The notes beneath the pieces were generated by a model that saw nothing but the letters and a program-made list of their open reading frames with translations, had not been told where the DNA came from and ran no database searches. Both the position numbers and the translations under genes were made by a program. A stretch of 64,000 nucleotides of DNA from Runella defluvii (GTDB lineage Bacteria; Bacteroidota; Bacteroidia; Cytophagales; Spirosomataceae). Location: the NCBI RefSeq assembly GCF_014195535.1, contig NZ_JACIBY010000004.1, forward strand, positions 409,945 through 473,944. The letters are read 5' to 3'. How positions within the stretch are numbered: the first letter of the stretch is position 1; every line of letters begins with the position of its first letter. Positions 35,138 through 43,187 of this stretch are shown here, in pieces.

Positions 35138-36346
35138 ATGACTACTACACACTTCCAAACTCTTATCGTTGGTGGCGGCAATGCAGGATTATCCGCAGCT
35201 TCTCAGTTGTTAATCAAAAACCCGTCGCTGCACATTGGTATCATTGAACCTTCCGAAAAACATTACTATCAACCCGCGTGGACACTTGTAGGGGCGGGCG
35301 AATTTGATATTAAAGATACCGAAAAAGACGAAGTCGATTTTATCCCCAAAGGAACTACCTGGCTCAAAGACGCCGTGGCAACGTTTCAACCCGAACAAAA
35401 TCAGGTTACTTGCCGAAGTGGGGCAAAATATACCTACGATACCCTGATTGTAGCGCCAGGGATTCAGGTGGATTGGGGAAAAATAAAAGGGTTAAAAGAC
35501 ACCCTCGGGAAGAACAGCGTTTCGTGTAACTACTCGTTTGATGCGGCTCCCTATACTTGGGAGTTAATCAAAAACTTTGAGGGAGGAACGGCCGTTTTTA
35601 CCAACCCTTCTAGCCCCATCAAATGTGGAGGTGCTCCTCACAAAATTATGTACTTAGCCTGTGATTATTGGCGTAAAAAAGGAATTTTGGACAAATGCGA
35701 CGTCCATTATATCTCGGGCGTAGGGGCTATTTTTGCCGTAAAAGAATACGCCGCAACCCTGACGGGCATCGTAAATCGTAATAATATTAAACCTCATTTT
35801 TTGAGTAATACGGTGGAGGTTGACGGAGAAAATCAAACGCTATATTATGAAACAAAAAATGAGCAAGGCGAAACGGTTCGCAAGGAAATAAAGTTTGATT
35901 TGTGTCACACCGTACCGCCACAATCGGCCCCCGATTTTATCAAGAATAGTCCACTTGCCGACCCCAACAATCCGTTTGGCTACGTAGAGATTAATAAAAA
36001 TACGATGCAGCACAGTCGCTTTCCCAACATCTTTGCGTGTGGCGACTGTACCAATGCACCTTGTAGTAAAACGGGCGCGGCGATTCGTAAGCAAGTTCCT
36101 GTGGTGGTGAGCAATTTGCTTTCGTACCTCAAACAGCAAAGCCTCAAAGAACAATACGATGGCTACAGCGCCTGTCCGATTCCGACGCAATATGGCAAAC
36201 TGATGCTGGCGGAATTTGATTACAGCAACACACCCAAAATGACCTTCCCTTTTGACCAAACAGTACCGAGATGGAGTATGTGGGTGCTGAAAAAATACGT
36301 GTTACCGTGGTTGTATTGGAATCGAATCCTGACGGGTAAAGCGTAG
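35138..36346 (+). CDS. sqr: Sulfide:quinone oxidoreductase, type II
   Basis: 402 residues. An N-terminal FAD-binding motif (LIVGGGNAGLSAASQLL) is followed by KHYYQPAWTLVGAG, PIKCGGAPHKIMYLACDYW with Cys163, and the DACGDC-like segment FACGDCTNAPCSKTGAA. GYSACPIPTQYGKLMLAEFDY contains Cys346. Cys163 and Cys346 match the two redox cysteines of type II SQR (as in the human enzyme). It oxidises sulfide at the membrane and passes electrons to quinone, producing persulfide or polysulfide for the dioxygenase. Has its own Crp-like operator. Confidence 0.93.
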   Translation: MTTTHFQTLIVGGGNAGLSAASQLLIKNPSLHIGIIEPSEKHYYQPAWTLVGAGEFDIKDTEKDEVDFIPKGTTWLKDAVATFQPEQNQVTCRSGAKYTYDTLIVAPGIQVDWGKIKGLKDTLGKNSVSCNYSFDAAPYTWELIKNFEGGTAVFTNPSSPIKCGGAPHKIMYLACDYWRKKGILDKCDVHYISGVGAIFAVKEYAATLTGIVNRNNIKPHFLSNTVEVDGENQTLYYETKNEQGETVRKEIKFDLCHTVPPQSAPDFIKNSPLADPNNPFGYVEINKNTMQHSRFPNIFACGDCTNAPCSKTGAAIRKQVPVVVSNLLSYLKQQSLKEQYDGYSACPIPTQYGKLMLAEFDYSNTPKMTFPFDQTVPRWSMWVLKKYVLPWLYWNRILTGKA

Positions 36347-36354
36347 TAGGAACC

Positions 36355-36414
36355 AACTTCCCGAAAGCTTTAAGCTTTCGGGAAGTTTTTTTGTTCTAAA
36401 ACTTTCGGGAGGTT
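36355..36414 (+). terminator. Terminator after the SQR gene
   Basis: Palindrome AACTTCCCGAAAGCTT / AAGCTTTCGGGAAGTT followed by a T-run (to 36392), then a second partial copy (AACTTTCGGGAGGTTTT) at 36398-36415. Convergent to mnmD, so possibly bidirectional. Confidence 0.82.
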
Positions 36415-36424
36415 TTGTGTTGAG

Positions 36425-37096
36425 CTATTTCACAGCCCGAATCACTTCACGTTTGTATTTTGGGCCAGGGTGTTTTTCAATGACTAAACCAGCGGATTTT
36501 AGGTTGTTTTGGACGTAACTTTTTGAGCAATAGGTGGTTAAATTTCCGCCAACTTTGAGCAACCCTGCCAACTTTTGAAAAATCCCTTCTGTCCAAAGTT
36601 CGGGCTGCGCTCTGGGTGCGAACGCATCGTAATAGATGACGTCAAATTGGTGTGACGTTTCAAAATCTTGGAGGGGAATATGGTGTTTTTCTAGCCGAAA
36701 ATAAGGTGAAAGCTCGGTTGTTTTGCCCCAAGGGGCATGGTGTAATTGAGAGAGTTGCTGGGTGTTTAGTAAGCCATCATAATTGAGCAGAAGAGCCTGT
36801 TCGGGTGCTATGGGAAAGGCGTCAATCGTTACATAATGCACGGGAAGTAAGTTTCTTTCGGCTTCGAGCCACGTAAGCGAAGCGTTAAGCCCAGTTCCAA
36901 ACCCCATTTCAAAAAGGTAAATAGGAGCTTCTGAATTGGTTTCGCGCCGTTGGCGAATAGCTTCTTTAAGTCCTAAATTGATAAAGATATGAAGAGACTC
37001 TTGCAGCGCACCGTTGATAGAGTGGTAATAAACATGCAAGGCTTCGTTGTGGAGGGTATGCGAGCCATCGCGTGTAAGGACAAGTTGAGTCGTCAT
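36425..37096 (-). CDS. mnmD: tRNA (mnm5s2U34)-methyltransferase-type protein, MnmD-like
   Basis: About 223 residues. The start (MTTQLVLTRDGSHTLHNEAL) and the SAM-binding motif FEMGFGTGLNASL match the MnmC C-terminal-like methyltransferase domain on its own, as in MnmD. Further motifs are VTIDAFP, FDVIYYDAFAPRAQPELW and LTTYCSKSYVQNNL. It completes the 5-methylaminomethyl group on the wobble uridine of some tRNAs. I start at the ATG at 37094-37096. It lies 32 bp after the MoeB-like gene on the same strand. Confidence 0.9.
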   Translation of the reverse strand: MTTQLVLTRDGSHTLHNEALHVYYHSINGALQESLHIFINLGLKEAIRQRRETNSEAPIYLFEMGFGTGLNASLTWLEAERNLLPVHYVTIDAFPIAPEQALLLNYDGLLNTQQLSQLHHAPWGKTTELSPYFRLEKHHIPLQDFETSHQFDVIYYDAFAPRAQPELWTEGIFQKLAGLLKVGGNLTTYCSKSYVQNNLKSAGLVIEKHPGPKYKREVIRAVK

Positions 37097-37128
37097 TTTC
37101 TTACAGAAATCAAATACATTAAAATCAA

Positions 37129-38208
37129 TTACAATTTTCGATAGGCCACGATTCCTCCAACTAGGTTGGAAAGCTGCGAGAAGCCGAATTTGTCTTTTAA
37201 TTGGGCGATTGCTTTTTGGCTTCGCATGCCACTTTGACAATGCACAACGACCCGCTTGTTGCGCTGAATCAATGGCACAAATTCTTCCAATCGGGAAAGT
37301 GGCATAAGCTCACCGCCGAGGTTGTCCAGTTCATATTCGTGGGGTTCACGGACATCAATCAATTGAAAATCAATGCCTTTGTTAATCAATTCCTGGAGTT
37401 CTTCGGGCGAAATATCGCTTTCTATATCGTTTGTGATACCACAAAAAGCTTCGTAATCAATCAGTTGAGTGACAGTTGGTCGTTCGGGAAGTTTAGGAAT
37501 CCGAATCGTGCGACTAATCATCGTGAGGGCGTCCATGATAAATAATTTCCCCGAAAGAACGTCTCCAATTCCCGTGATTAGTTTTAGGGCTTCGTTGGCT
37601 TGGAGGCAGCCGATAATGCCAGGCAATACGCCCAAAACCCCTGCTTCGGCGCAGTTGGGGGCGAGTTCGGGTGGGGGAGGAGTCGGGAATAAATCGCGGT
37701 AATTGGGGCCATTCTGGTAATTAAAAACGGCTACTTGTCCCTCAAAACGGTAAATAGCACCGTAAATCAAGGGTTTGTGGAGGAGCAAACAGGCATCGTT
37801 GACCAGATACCGCGTAGGGAAATTATCAGAACCATCCACCACAAAATCGTACGACTCAATGATGGAAAGTGCATTTTGAGAGGTCAGATTTTCAAAGTAC
37901 GGATTCACCTGCACAAACGAATTGAGCGATTGTAACCGCCTTTGGGTTTCTTCCACTTTGGGTTTTCCTACCGACTCGCTGCCGTACATAATTTGGCGCT
38001 GCAGGTTGCTATCATCCACTCGGTCGCCGTCCACAATTCCAATTGTACCTACGCCTGCCGCCGCCAAGTACAGCAAAATAGGGCTTCCTAGCCCACCGCA
38101 CCCAATGACCAAAACGCGGGCCGCTTTTAGCTTTTGTTGGCCTTCTATTCCGATGTCAGGAATGAGCAAATGTCGGCTGTAACGTTTCAGTTCTTCGGGC
38201 GTAAGCAT
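37129..38208 (-). CDS. MoeB/ThiF-like adenylyltransferase with C-terminal rhodanese domain
   Basis: 359 residues. The adenylation domain has VIGCGGLGSPILLYLAAAGV, GIVDGDRVDDSNLQRQ and VDGSDNFPTRYLVNDAC. The rhodanese domain (~250-359) has an active Cys in VHCQSGMRSQKAI. Such fusions activate a sulfur-carrier C terminus with ATP and load sulfur for molybdopterin, thiamin or tRNA thiolation. Both CxxC zinc pairs of MoeB appear lost: PNYRDLFP stands for PCxxC, and KLPERPT for the CPxCG segment. Beside mnmD, a role in tRNA sulfur chemistry is possible. Confidence 0.9.
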   Translation of the reverse strand: MLTPEELKRYSRHLLIPDIGIEGQQKLKAARVLVIGCGGLGSPILLYLAAAGVGTIGIVDGDRVDDSNLQRQIMYGSESVGKPKVEETQRRLQSLNSFVQVNPYFENLTSQNALSIIESYDFVVDGSDNFPTRYLVNDACLLLHKPLIYGAIYRFEGQVAVFNYQNGPNYRDLFPTPPPPELAPNCAEAGVLGVLPGIIGCLQANEALKLITGIGDVLSGKLFIMDALTMISRTIRIPKLPERPTVTQLIDYEAFCGITNDIESDISPEELQELINKGIDFQLIDVREPHEYELDNLGGELMPLSRLEEFVPLIQRNKRVVVHCQSGMRSQKAIAQLKDKFGFSQLSNLVGGIVAYRKL

Positions 38209-38338
38209 GTTTTGTTAAATTTTGTTAACGAGGCGATTAAACCTTTGGTATGATAAAAATTCTAAGTGTTTGTGAACCCTGACAAAGGTGAACACAACCA
38301 GTCAAAAAACAAATGTTAAACCCCAAAACAAAAGTTCC

Positions 38339-39217
38339 ATGAAAACCAATTTGAATTGGCAAAAGCTTGCCACTATCTGTTTACTTATCGTTACTATGGG
38401 TGCTTGTAATCAGGATAATACATCAGTTAATCCTGATATAGACAACGTGACCGCCGAAGATAATCAGGCAATTGTGGATGAAACTGAAGCAGTTTTTACC
38501 TACAACGAGGATTTGTTTGGTGGTTTTTCGGGAGCACGCGAGGCTGCCACTACGGGAGCTGATAGCACTGGTGTAGGAATGCGCCCGCTTAAAAAAGATA
38601 ACTGCGCGACGATTACTCGAACCCAAGCCAATGGGGTCATAACGGTCGTTGTAGATTATGGAGCTTCTAAAGAATGTGATGGAAGAAAGGTAGGTGGAAA
38701 AATGACCATTCAGATGCCTCTTCGACCTGCCGCCAATACTTCGGGCTTGTTGACACAAACCATTACTTACGAAAACTTTCAACGTGGCCCAAGAACGATT
38801 ACGGGAAAACATTCGGTGAATTTGGTGGTAGAAAATGGCAAATTAGTAACCAAAGAGAGTTTTACTGAAACATCAATCACGACCGAAAACGGTAAAACAA
38901 TCTTATTTAACAGCACTAAAACCAGAAAAACAGACACCAAAGGCACGCCTTTGAATGTAAGTGATGACGAAATTGTGATTACAGGATTTACGACTGCCAC
39001 TGGCAGCGATGGCAAAACATTTTCTTCAACGATTACAAAATCAATTATCGTAAAAGTAGCATGTAAATCCACCAGTGGGGGCTTCCCTGTGGCGGGAACC
39101 ATCGAAATTGTGCGCCCAGATAAACCAAAATCAATAGTAGATTATGGAGATGGTGCCTGCGACCGTACTTACACCGTGACTACCAACGGAGTAACCGAAA
39201 CAAAAACACGAAAATAA
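38339..39217 (+). CDS. Unknown putative lipoprotein
   Basis: About 292 residues. The N terminus (WQKLATICLLIVTMGACNQD) is a lipoprotein signal with a Gly-Ala-Cys lipobox. The mature part is Thr/Lys-rich and predicted beta. It contains the segments ADSTGVGMRPLKKDNCATI, ITVVVDYGASKECDGRKVGGK and SIVDYGDGACDRTYTV, with several cysteines. I do not recognise the family. I start at the ATG at 38339; a GTG frame further upstream adds a polar stretch and is less likely. Confidence 0.75.
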   Translation: MKTNLNWQKLATICLLIVTMGACNQDNTSVNPDIDNVTAEDNQAIVDETEAVFTYNEDLFGGFSGAREAATTGADSTGVGMRPLKKDNCATITRTQANGVITVVVDYGASKECDGRKVGGKMTIQMPLRPAANTSGLLTQTITYENFQRGPRTITGKHSVNLVVENGKLVTKESFTETSITTENGKTILFNSTKTRKTDTKGTPLNVSDDEIVITGFTTATGSDGKTFSSTITKSIIVKVACKSTSGGFPVAGTIEIVRPDKPKSIVDYGDGACDRTYTVTTNGVTETKTRK

Positions 39218-39262
39218 CCGTCTCATACAGCCATTTTTAGTGAAGTTTGGTTTCCAAAAGAA

Positions 39263-39298
39263 AAAGTCGTTAGTTGTTTTCAAGCAGCCGACGACTTT
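39263..39298 (+). terminator. Weak terminator after the unknown lipoprotein
   Basis: AAAGTCGT / ACGACTTT arms with a 20-nt loop, followed by CGTGTTTTT. Confidence 0.45.
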
Positions 39299-39320
39299 CG
39301 TGTTTTTCAAGAAAAAGCAT

Positions 39321-39328
39321 TACTTTTG
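39321..39328 (+). promoter_or_regulatory. -7 box of the DUF5606-like gene
   Basis: TACTTTTG, exact TAnnTTTG, 45 bp before the ATG at 39374. Confidence 0.55.
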
Positions 39329-39373
39329 TGCCCTAATTCTGAAAAATAACTACGCAAAAATCATTTGTAAGAT

Positions 39374-39823
39374 ATGGAATTGTTGAAAGAGATTGCCAAC
39401 TTCTCGGGTAAGTCGGGCTTGTATCGCATCCTAAAACCAGGACGCGGAGGAGTAATCGTAGAAAGTTTGGACGCAAAGCGTGAAAAATCAATGATTGGAG
39501 CTTCGGCACGCGTTTCTGTGTTGAAAGATATTTCCATCTTTATGGCAGATACAGACCAAGCGACGCCCCTTGCTACTGTTTTTGAAAATATTCACAGCAA
39601 ATACCAAGGCGAAACCCTTGACGCTAAAGCCATGTCAGATTACCAATTGGTGGATTTTATGACGTCGGTATTGCCAGGGTATGACACTGAGCGCGTGTAT
39701 TTGTCGGATGTTCGTAAAATTATTTCTTGGTACAACATTCTTTTGGTTCAATTACCTCAAGTGTTTGAGCAAGCAGCCGAAGAACAACCAGCCGCCGAAG
39801 CAGCCGAAGAAGAAGCTAAGTAA
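39374..39823 (+). CDS. DUF5606-like protein with acidic Ala/Glu tail
   Basis: 149 residues. The N-terminal domain (ELLKEIANFSGKSGLYRILKPGRGGVIVESLD) and the helical part (LVDFMTSVLPGYDTERVYLSDVRKIISWYNIL) match DUF5606/DUF6852-type proteins common in Bacteroidota. Function unknown, probably cytoplasmic and nucleic-acid- or ribosome-associated at most by guess. The C-terminal ~15 residues are an Ala/Glu-rich tail. Ends with its own terminator. Confidence 0.82.
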   Translation: MELLKEIANFSGKSGLYRILKPGRGGVIVESLDAKREKSMIGASARVSVLKDISIFMADTDQATPLATVFENIHSKYQGETLDAKAMSDYQLVDFMTSVLPGYDTERVYLSDVRKIISWYNILLVQLPQVFEQAAEEQPAAEAAEEEAK

Positions 39824-39844
39824 GCGACTTTAGAAAAAACGTAG

Positions 39845-39874
39845 AAGCCGTGACATCCAATCACGGCTTTTTCT
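39845..39874 (+). terminator. Terminator after the DUF5606-like gene
   Basis: Stem AAGCCGTGA / TCACGGCTT with a 7-nt loop and a following T-rich run. Confidence 0.85.
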
Positions 39875-39888
39875 TTTGAGGAATTTTT

Positions 39889-41772
39889 ATGAAAAAAGTA
39901 CTCAATATAGTAACCAACATGGGGCCGCGATACGTGGCCTTTCGCCTGTGGTACGAAGTCCGCCGCCGAACGGGCTTACTCAAAGCTGCTTTTCCTACGC
40001 AGCCCCCGTCGGAAGCCTATTCATCATTAGCTGCGTGGAAAAAATTGCACGTGCGGTTTCTTTTTGAGGCGAAAGAAAGCTTAGCGGAGGGCATGAAGCT
40101 TTCGGAGGAGGAACGACAGAAATTGGTTGATCAACTTAACGAATACCGACAAGGTCGCCTTTTGATGTTTAGTGCCACGTATTACGAAGTGACTGATTGG
40201 CTCACGAACCCTTCTAACGGCTACCGCTACGACGCCAACAAGCACTGGACAGACATTCCTGATTTGTCGCCCATAGCGGGAGATATTAAATACGTTTGGG
40301 AAAAATCACGATTTGCGTTTTTGTATCCGTTGATTCGCGGTGATTTTCATTTGGGAGAAAACAATGCTGAAACGGTTTTTCAAGAAATAGAAAACTGGAT
40401 AGATGCTAATCCAATCAACTGCGGCCCTAACTGGCGTTGTAGCCAAGAGATTTCGTTGCGGGTGTTGAACTGGACTTTTGCATTACATTATTATAAAAAT
40501 TCATCGGCGCTGACGGAAGCTCGTTTTGAGAAAATAATGCACGTGTTGTACTGGCAAATGCGGCACGTAGAAGAGAATATCCATTTTTCACGCATTGCCG
40601 TACGTAATAACCACGCCATTACCGAAACGTTGGCTTTGTACCTTGTGGGGCTTTTGTACCCGTTTTTTCCCGAGGCACCGCGTTGGAAACAACGTGGAAA
40701 AAAATGGTTTGAAGATGAAATAGCTTACCAAATCTACGAAGACGGTACATTCCTACAGTTTTCGATGAATTACCATCGCGTTGTGATTCAGTTGCTTACG
40801 TGGGCAATTCGTTTGAGTGAACTCAATGGCGAATTTTTTTCAGAACGGGTGTACCACCGTGCCAAAGCGTCGTTGCAGTTTCTACGAGCGTGCCAAGATA
40901 CCCAAACGGGTTGGTTGCCTAATTATGGCAACAACGATGGCGCGTTGTTTTTTCCTCTCAATGCGGCGCACTACCGCGACTACCGCCCGCAATTGTCGGC
41001 GTTGGAAGCAGCATTGGGCGTTCCATCTCAAATGACGGAAGACTGCTTTTGGTTTGGAACAACTACGATTTTACCACCCACTCAAAAACCGTTTACAGGT
41101 ACTTTTTCCTTTGAAAAAGGAGGTTACTACGTCGTACGCGATGTGGATGAGAGTGTGACGTTTATTCGATGTGGAGCGTACAAAGACCGCCCTTTTCAGG
41201 CAGATAACCTGCATTTAGATATGTGGGTCAACGGTCAAAATCTATTGCGTGATGCAGGCTCGTACTTGTACAATACCGACGAAAAATGGGTGCGTTATTT
41301 TGCTGGAACGGCTTCGCATAATACCGTGATGCTCGGAACCTACGACCAAATGCTAAAAGGCCCTCGCTTTGTATGGTATAACTGGGTGAAAAAAGCCGCA
41401 GCTTCATGGGAACAACGAGATGAAACATGGATTTTTGAGGGACAAATAGAAGCTTTTGCGCAGGTTGGGAAAGGCATTATCCACCGTAGAAAAGTTCAGA
41501 AAAAACAAGGGGAGTTGGTTTGGGTAATCGAAGATTGGCTAGAAAATGCACCTGCCGACCTACCCATGTATCAAATTTGGCATCCGTCGGAGGTAGCTGA
41601 AAACAGCGTTGAGTTGACGGCTTTTGATAAACAGGGAAATCCATTGGTCATTTTGCAGGAAGAGGGGTGGTACTCAGGTTTTTACGGTAAAAAAGAAGCG
41701 TGTAAACGCTGGGCAATAAGTCATTCGGAGCATTACATCAGGACAGAAGTTTTCGTCGAGAGCGGGTTGTGA
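39889..41772 (+). CDS. Heparinase II/III-like protein
   Basis: 627 residues. An N-terminal alpha/alpha-toroid part (about 1-330) includes NPINCGPNWRCSQEISLRVLNW, VRNNHAITETLALYLVGLLYP and QIYEDGTFLQFSMNYHRVV. The C-terminal beta-sheet domain (from ~390) has GGYYVVRD, FQADNLHLDMWVNGQNLLRDAGSYLYN and FAGTASHNTVMLG, the catalytic Asn-His and Tyr regions of PL12/PL15-like lyases. No signal peptide is evident. It may degrade or edit a uronic-acid polysaccharide. The C terminus ends inside a dispersed repeat that supplies the stop codon. Confidence 0.9.
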   Translation: MKKVLNIVTNMGPRYVAFRLWYEVRRRTGLLKAAFPTQPPSEAYSSLAAWKKLHVRFLFEAKESLAEGMKLSEEERQKLVDQLNEYRQGRLLMFSATYYEVTDWLTNPSNGYRYDANKHWTDIPDLSPIAGDIKYVWEKSRFAFLYPLIRGDFHLGENNAETVFQEIENWIDANPINCGPNWRCSQEISLRVLNWTFALHYYKNSSALTEARFEKIMHVLYWQMRHVEENIHFSRIAVRNNHAITETLALYLVGLLYPFFPEAPRWKQRGKKWFEDEIAYQIYEDGTFLQFSMNYHRVVIQLLTWAIRLSELNGEFFSERVYHRAKASLQFLRACQDTQTGWLPNYGNNDGALFFPLNAAHYRDYRPQLSALEAALGVPSQMTEDCFWFGTTTILPPTQKPFTGTFSFEKGGYYVVRDVDESVTFIRCGAYKDRPFQADNLHLDMWVNGQNLLRDAGSYLYNTDEKWVRYFAGTASHNTVMLGTYDQMLKGPRFVWYNWVKKAAASWEQRDETWIFEGQIEAFAQVGKGIIHRRKVQKKQGELVWVIEDWLENAPADLPMYQIWHPSEVAENSVELTAFDKQGNPLVILQEEGWYSGFYGKKEACKRWAISHSEHYIRTEVFVESGL

Positions 41773-41805
41773 GCAACCGTGCTGAGGGTTGCTCACAACC
41801 CGAAT
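41763..41805. repeat. GGGTTGCT palindromic repeat at the heparinase stop codon
   Basis: Inverted repeat CGGGTTGTGAGCAACC (41763-41778) / GGTTGCTCACAACCCG (41787-41802), 16 bp perfect. The right half extends the repeat CGTGCTGAGGGTTGCT seen at 34889-34980. The left arm provides the TGA at 41770-41772. Confidence 0.85.
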
Positions 41806-41832
41806 TCTATGCCGAAGGTTGCTCATAGCCTG

Positions 41833-41876
41833 AAAAAAAGAAGCCGCTTACGAAATCTCGCAAGCGGCTTCTTTTT
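41833..41876. terminator. Bidirectional terminator between heparinase-like gene and porV
   Basis: A-run, stem GAAGCCGCTT / AAGCGGCTTC (41840-41871) with a 12-nt loop, then a T-run. The symmetry serves both convergent genes. Confidence 0.88.
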
Positions 41877-41891
41877 GGAAAACGAGGACGA

Positions 41892-43103
41892 TTAATTCTC
41901 GCTTTCGTTGTTATCAATCACCATGTCGGCGGCTTTTTTAAACATATCTACGATGAGCGACACGCGGAAGGTATTGGCCAATGGGCTACCTTGTGTTTGT
42001 GGCATCAAGTAAGCGAAGTCGATACCATAGCGTTGTTGAATACGTGCGCCAAAACCAACAGTGAAATACTTGCGATTTCCTTTGGTTCTAGCTTCATTGA
42101 AATAACCCGCCCGTACGGCAAAAACTTCATTGTACCAGTACTCAGCTCCTGCCGAAATCATGAACTCACGAAGTTCTTCGCTTGCACCACCTGGAGCATC
42201 CGAAAACGAGCTGAACATAGCGGCAATACTACTACGGTTGGGGTCTTTGCCACTCGTGATTTTACCCGACGCATCACGAATTGGAGGCGTTGGAATCATC
42301 AACTTGTTCAAATCCATCGTAAACGTAACCTTGTTGTATGGGTCGATGTGGCGAGTTGCTGCTCCACCAAACTTAAATGTGGTAGGAATAAAGCCACTGT
42401 CAGTACCGCCATAGTTTACTTTACCCCCAATGTTCTGAAGCATCAAGCCAAACGAATATCCCCAGCCAGCACCAGTACCTTCGTCGATATTTTCAGTTTG
42501 GTAAAAGGCGCTCAAGTCACCCGCAGCAGTTGTACCAGGCTTGAGGGCAGAGTTACCCATTACCTGAACTCCTCCTCCGAGGTTGGAGTTGATATATTTA
42601 AGGTTCAACCCCATCGAAAACTTATCAGTAAGCTTGCGTGAGTAAGCTACCGAAGCAAAAAATTCGTTGGAATAATAATTGCCAAGCAAGGTGCCAAAGC
42701 TGTTACGCGCTTGAAACATGCCATGGTCAAAATACATAAGGCTGACACCCACAGCCTGATTTTTGCCAATTTTTTTGAAGCCAGACAGATACGCAAAATA
42801 CATATCTTCAGTTACGTTGCGAAGCCATGGCGTATATGAAAAAGAGACTCCGTAGTTTTTGGTTGCTTGAGCCAATTTAGCCGCACCCCAGTACATAGCA
42901 TTTGCATCTGGACTAAGTGCCGCACCTGCATCTCCCAACGCGGCGCTACGAGCATCAGGGGTAAAAGCAGCGAAGGGAACCGACGAAATTACTGGATTGA
43001 TACCAGAACTGTCTTGGCCTGCGGTTGTTGTACCTTGAGCTGATGAAATGAAAGAAATACAGAGACCCACCAAAGTGACGACGGGAGAGGTTTTTCTTAG
43101 CAT
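41892..43103 (-). CDS. porV: T9SS outer membrane protein PorV
   Basis: About 403 residues. Signal peptide ending SSA|QG, then INPVISSVPFAAFTPDARSAALGDAGAALSPDANAMYWG, a PorV/LptO hallmark. The remainder is a 14-strand FadL-like barrel. PorV shuttles T9SS cargo from the translocon to the attachment complex with the sortase PorU. I start at the ATG at 43101-43103, directly at the signal peptide. It follows porU on the same strand after an 84-bp gap, so they likely form a unit. Confidence 0.94.
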   Translation of the reverse strand: MLRKTSPVVTLVGLCISFISSAQGTTTAGQDSSGINPVISSVPFAAFTPDARSAALGDAGAALSPDANAMYWGAAKLAQATKNYGVSFSYTPWLRNVTEDMYFAYLSGFKKIGKNQAVGVSLMYFDHGMFQARNSFGTLLGNYYSNEFFASVAYSRKLTDKFSMGLNLKYINSNLGGGVQVMGNSALKPGTTAAGDLSAFYQTENIDEGTGAGWGYSFGLMLQNIGGKVNYGGTDSGFIPTTFKFGGAATRHIDPYNKVTFTMDLNKLMIPTPPIRDASGKITSGKDPNRSSIAAMFSSFSDAPGGASEELREFMISAGAEYWYNEVFAVRAGYFNEARTKGNRKYFTVGFGARIQQRYGIDFAYLMPQTQGSPLANTFRVSLIVDMFKKAADMVIDNNESEN

Positions 43104-43187
43104 AAGGAAATGGAAGAAATGTGACTGTGTCAAGAGACGTACATTTATTTTAAAACACGCAAAGATAGTAATTCCTATTTTCAAAAT

